DNA from: Hydrogenophaga sp. | Lineage (GTDB): Bacteria; Pseudomonadota; Gammaproteobacteria; Burkholderiales; Burkholderiaceae | Direction: 5' to 3' | Length of the DNA stretch: 14,608 bases | Assembly: GCA_025458545.1 (NCBI GenBank) | Contig: JALOSH010000020.1 | Span: 1-14,608 of the forward strand | In this document: positions 14,113-14,608 of the stretch, piece after piece | Numbering within the stretch: the first letter of the stretch is position 1 | Layout of the letters: the number at the start of each line of letters is the position of its first letter | Program-made: the position numbers and the translations under genes | Notes under the pieces: model-generated | What the model saw: the letters and a program-made list of their open reading frames with translations, nothing else | Told to the model about the DNA's origin: nothing | Databases searched by the model: none

Positions 14113-14148
14113 CCGGACTTTGATGCGCAGATGCTTATGCGCTGGAGA

Positions 14149-14608
14149 TCACCGCGATTCGAGCTTGATTTGCAGATGTAGCGCCCGAGCGGCATCGGCG
14201 TGGCCGTTCAAGGCGGATGGAATGGCACGCCCGAACTGGATGAACCCGTGCACCACCCCAGGGTAGATCTCCAGGTCCACCGGCACGCCCGCCATGCGCA
14301 GGCGGTCGGCATAGGCTACGCCTTCGTCCACCAGCGGGTCGCATTCGGCCAGGCCGATCCAGGCCGGGGTGACGCCTTCCAGGTCGCGCACGTGCCCTGA
14401 TTCGTCCACGCCGTCGAGCGGCGCAAAACGCCAGTCGTTGCGGTCTTCAGGCCCGCGCAGATAGTGGTTGAAGAAGTAGCTGATGTGCGCCTCTTCGAGC
14501 AGGAAGCCCTTGTCGAAGGTCTTGTGGCTGGCGGTGTTCTGGTGGCCGGCCGTGCCGGGGTAGAACAGCAGTTGCAGCGCCAGGGGCCAGCCGGCGTCGC
14601 GGGCGCTG
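14149..14608 (-). CDS. Alpha/beta hydrolase (fold 3, HSL-like), C-terminal part, cut by window end
   Basis: The last ~152 codons are open through the window edge with no start. In order: LALQLLFYPGTAG, FLLEEAHISYFFNHYL, then TPAWIGLAECDPLVDEG, where the D in ECDPL is the expected catalytic Asp, and DLEIYPGVVHGFIQFGR, where the H of VHGF is the catalytic His. This matches esterases/lipases of the hormone-sensitive-lipase family; the nucleophile Ser and HGGG oxyanion motif would lie beyond the window. The substrate is unknown. Host-like high GC returns here. It is convergent with the immunity gene, 36 bases apart, and marks the right border of the T6SS module. Confidence 0.88.
   Translation of the reverse strand, partial: SARDAGWPLALQLLFYPGTAGHQNTASHKTFDKGFLLEEAHISYFFNHYLRGPEDRNDWRFAPLDGVDESGHVRDLEGVTPAWIGLAECDPLVDEGVAYADRLRMAGVPVDLEIYPGVVHGFIQFGRAIPSALNGHADAARALHLQIKLESR

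Noticed and set aside
14116..14128. A 13-base match (GACTTTGATGCGC) between the end of the module and the DUF2169 gene at 11080-11092, considered as an attachment site or gene remnant
   Set aside because: One or more 13-base matches are expected by chance in a window of this size, and the similarity does not extend on either side.
14113..14148. Inverted repeat GCGCA/TGCGC in the convergent gap considered as a terminator
   Set aside because: Only 5 base pairs with an 8-base loop and no T-run on either side.

Overview
The window looks like a chromosomal segment of a high-GC betaproteobacterium, most likely Burkholderiales and Comamonadaceae-like (Hydrogenophaga/Acidovorax type). This is inferred from strong G/C third-position bias, the mltG-tmk pair with a divergent ygfZ, and the style of the type VI secretion (T6SS) genes. 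No rRNA, tRNA, insertion sequence or CRISPR array was seen.

Left part (1-6320) is ordinary housekeeping and envelope DNA. The 5' end of tmk and all of mltG run on the minus strand. ygfZ (Fe-S/tetrahydrofolate-linked protein) and an NRDE/TANGO2-family gene run on the plus strand, divergent from mltG. A minus-strand pair follows: a large multi-membrane-segment O-antigen ligase-type (Wzy_C) protein with a TPR-like tail, and a fusion of a hotdog-fold acyl-CoA thioesterase with a GNAT acetyltransferase.

Middle part (about 6321-14112) is a compact, one-direction T6SS cargo module: vgrG, a TIGR02270-like HEAT-type protein, a DUF6484 protein, a DUF2169 adaptor-type protein, a beta-ketoacyl-synthase-like protein without the two catalytic histidines, a DUF4150 PAAR-like tip protein, a basic protein with an SHH (HNH/EndoVII-like) nuclease signature, and a small probable immunity gene. 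Genes are separated by 0 to about 12 bases or overlap by 4 (ATGA), so they probably form one translationally coupled operon from a promoter in the A+T-rich 6321-6477 gap. No core T6SS genes (sheath, tube, baseplate, TssM/TssL, ClpV) are present, so this is an orphan vgrG/effector island that would rely on an apparatus encoded elsewhere. Base composition falls along the module: vgrG is close to the host, the adaptor genes are lower, and the toxin and immunity genes are clearly A+T-rich (sampled 60-base lines at 33-38% GC). This suggests the toxin/immunity end was swapped in from another source.

Right edge (14149-14608) returns to host-like GC with the C-terminal part of an alpha/beta hydrolase (fold 3) on the minus strand, convergent with the module and cut by the window end.

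Most notable observations: the DUF6484 protein carries short matches to two separate parts of the neighbouring VgrG (OB-fold and tail), so it may be a miniature VgrG-like spike piece; a degenerate thiolase-fold protein sits among the adaptor genes; and an SHH-type toxin is paired with a compositionally foreign, unassigned immunity candidate.
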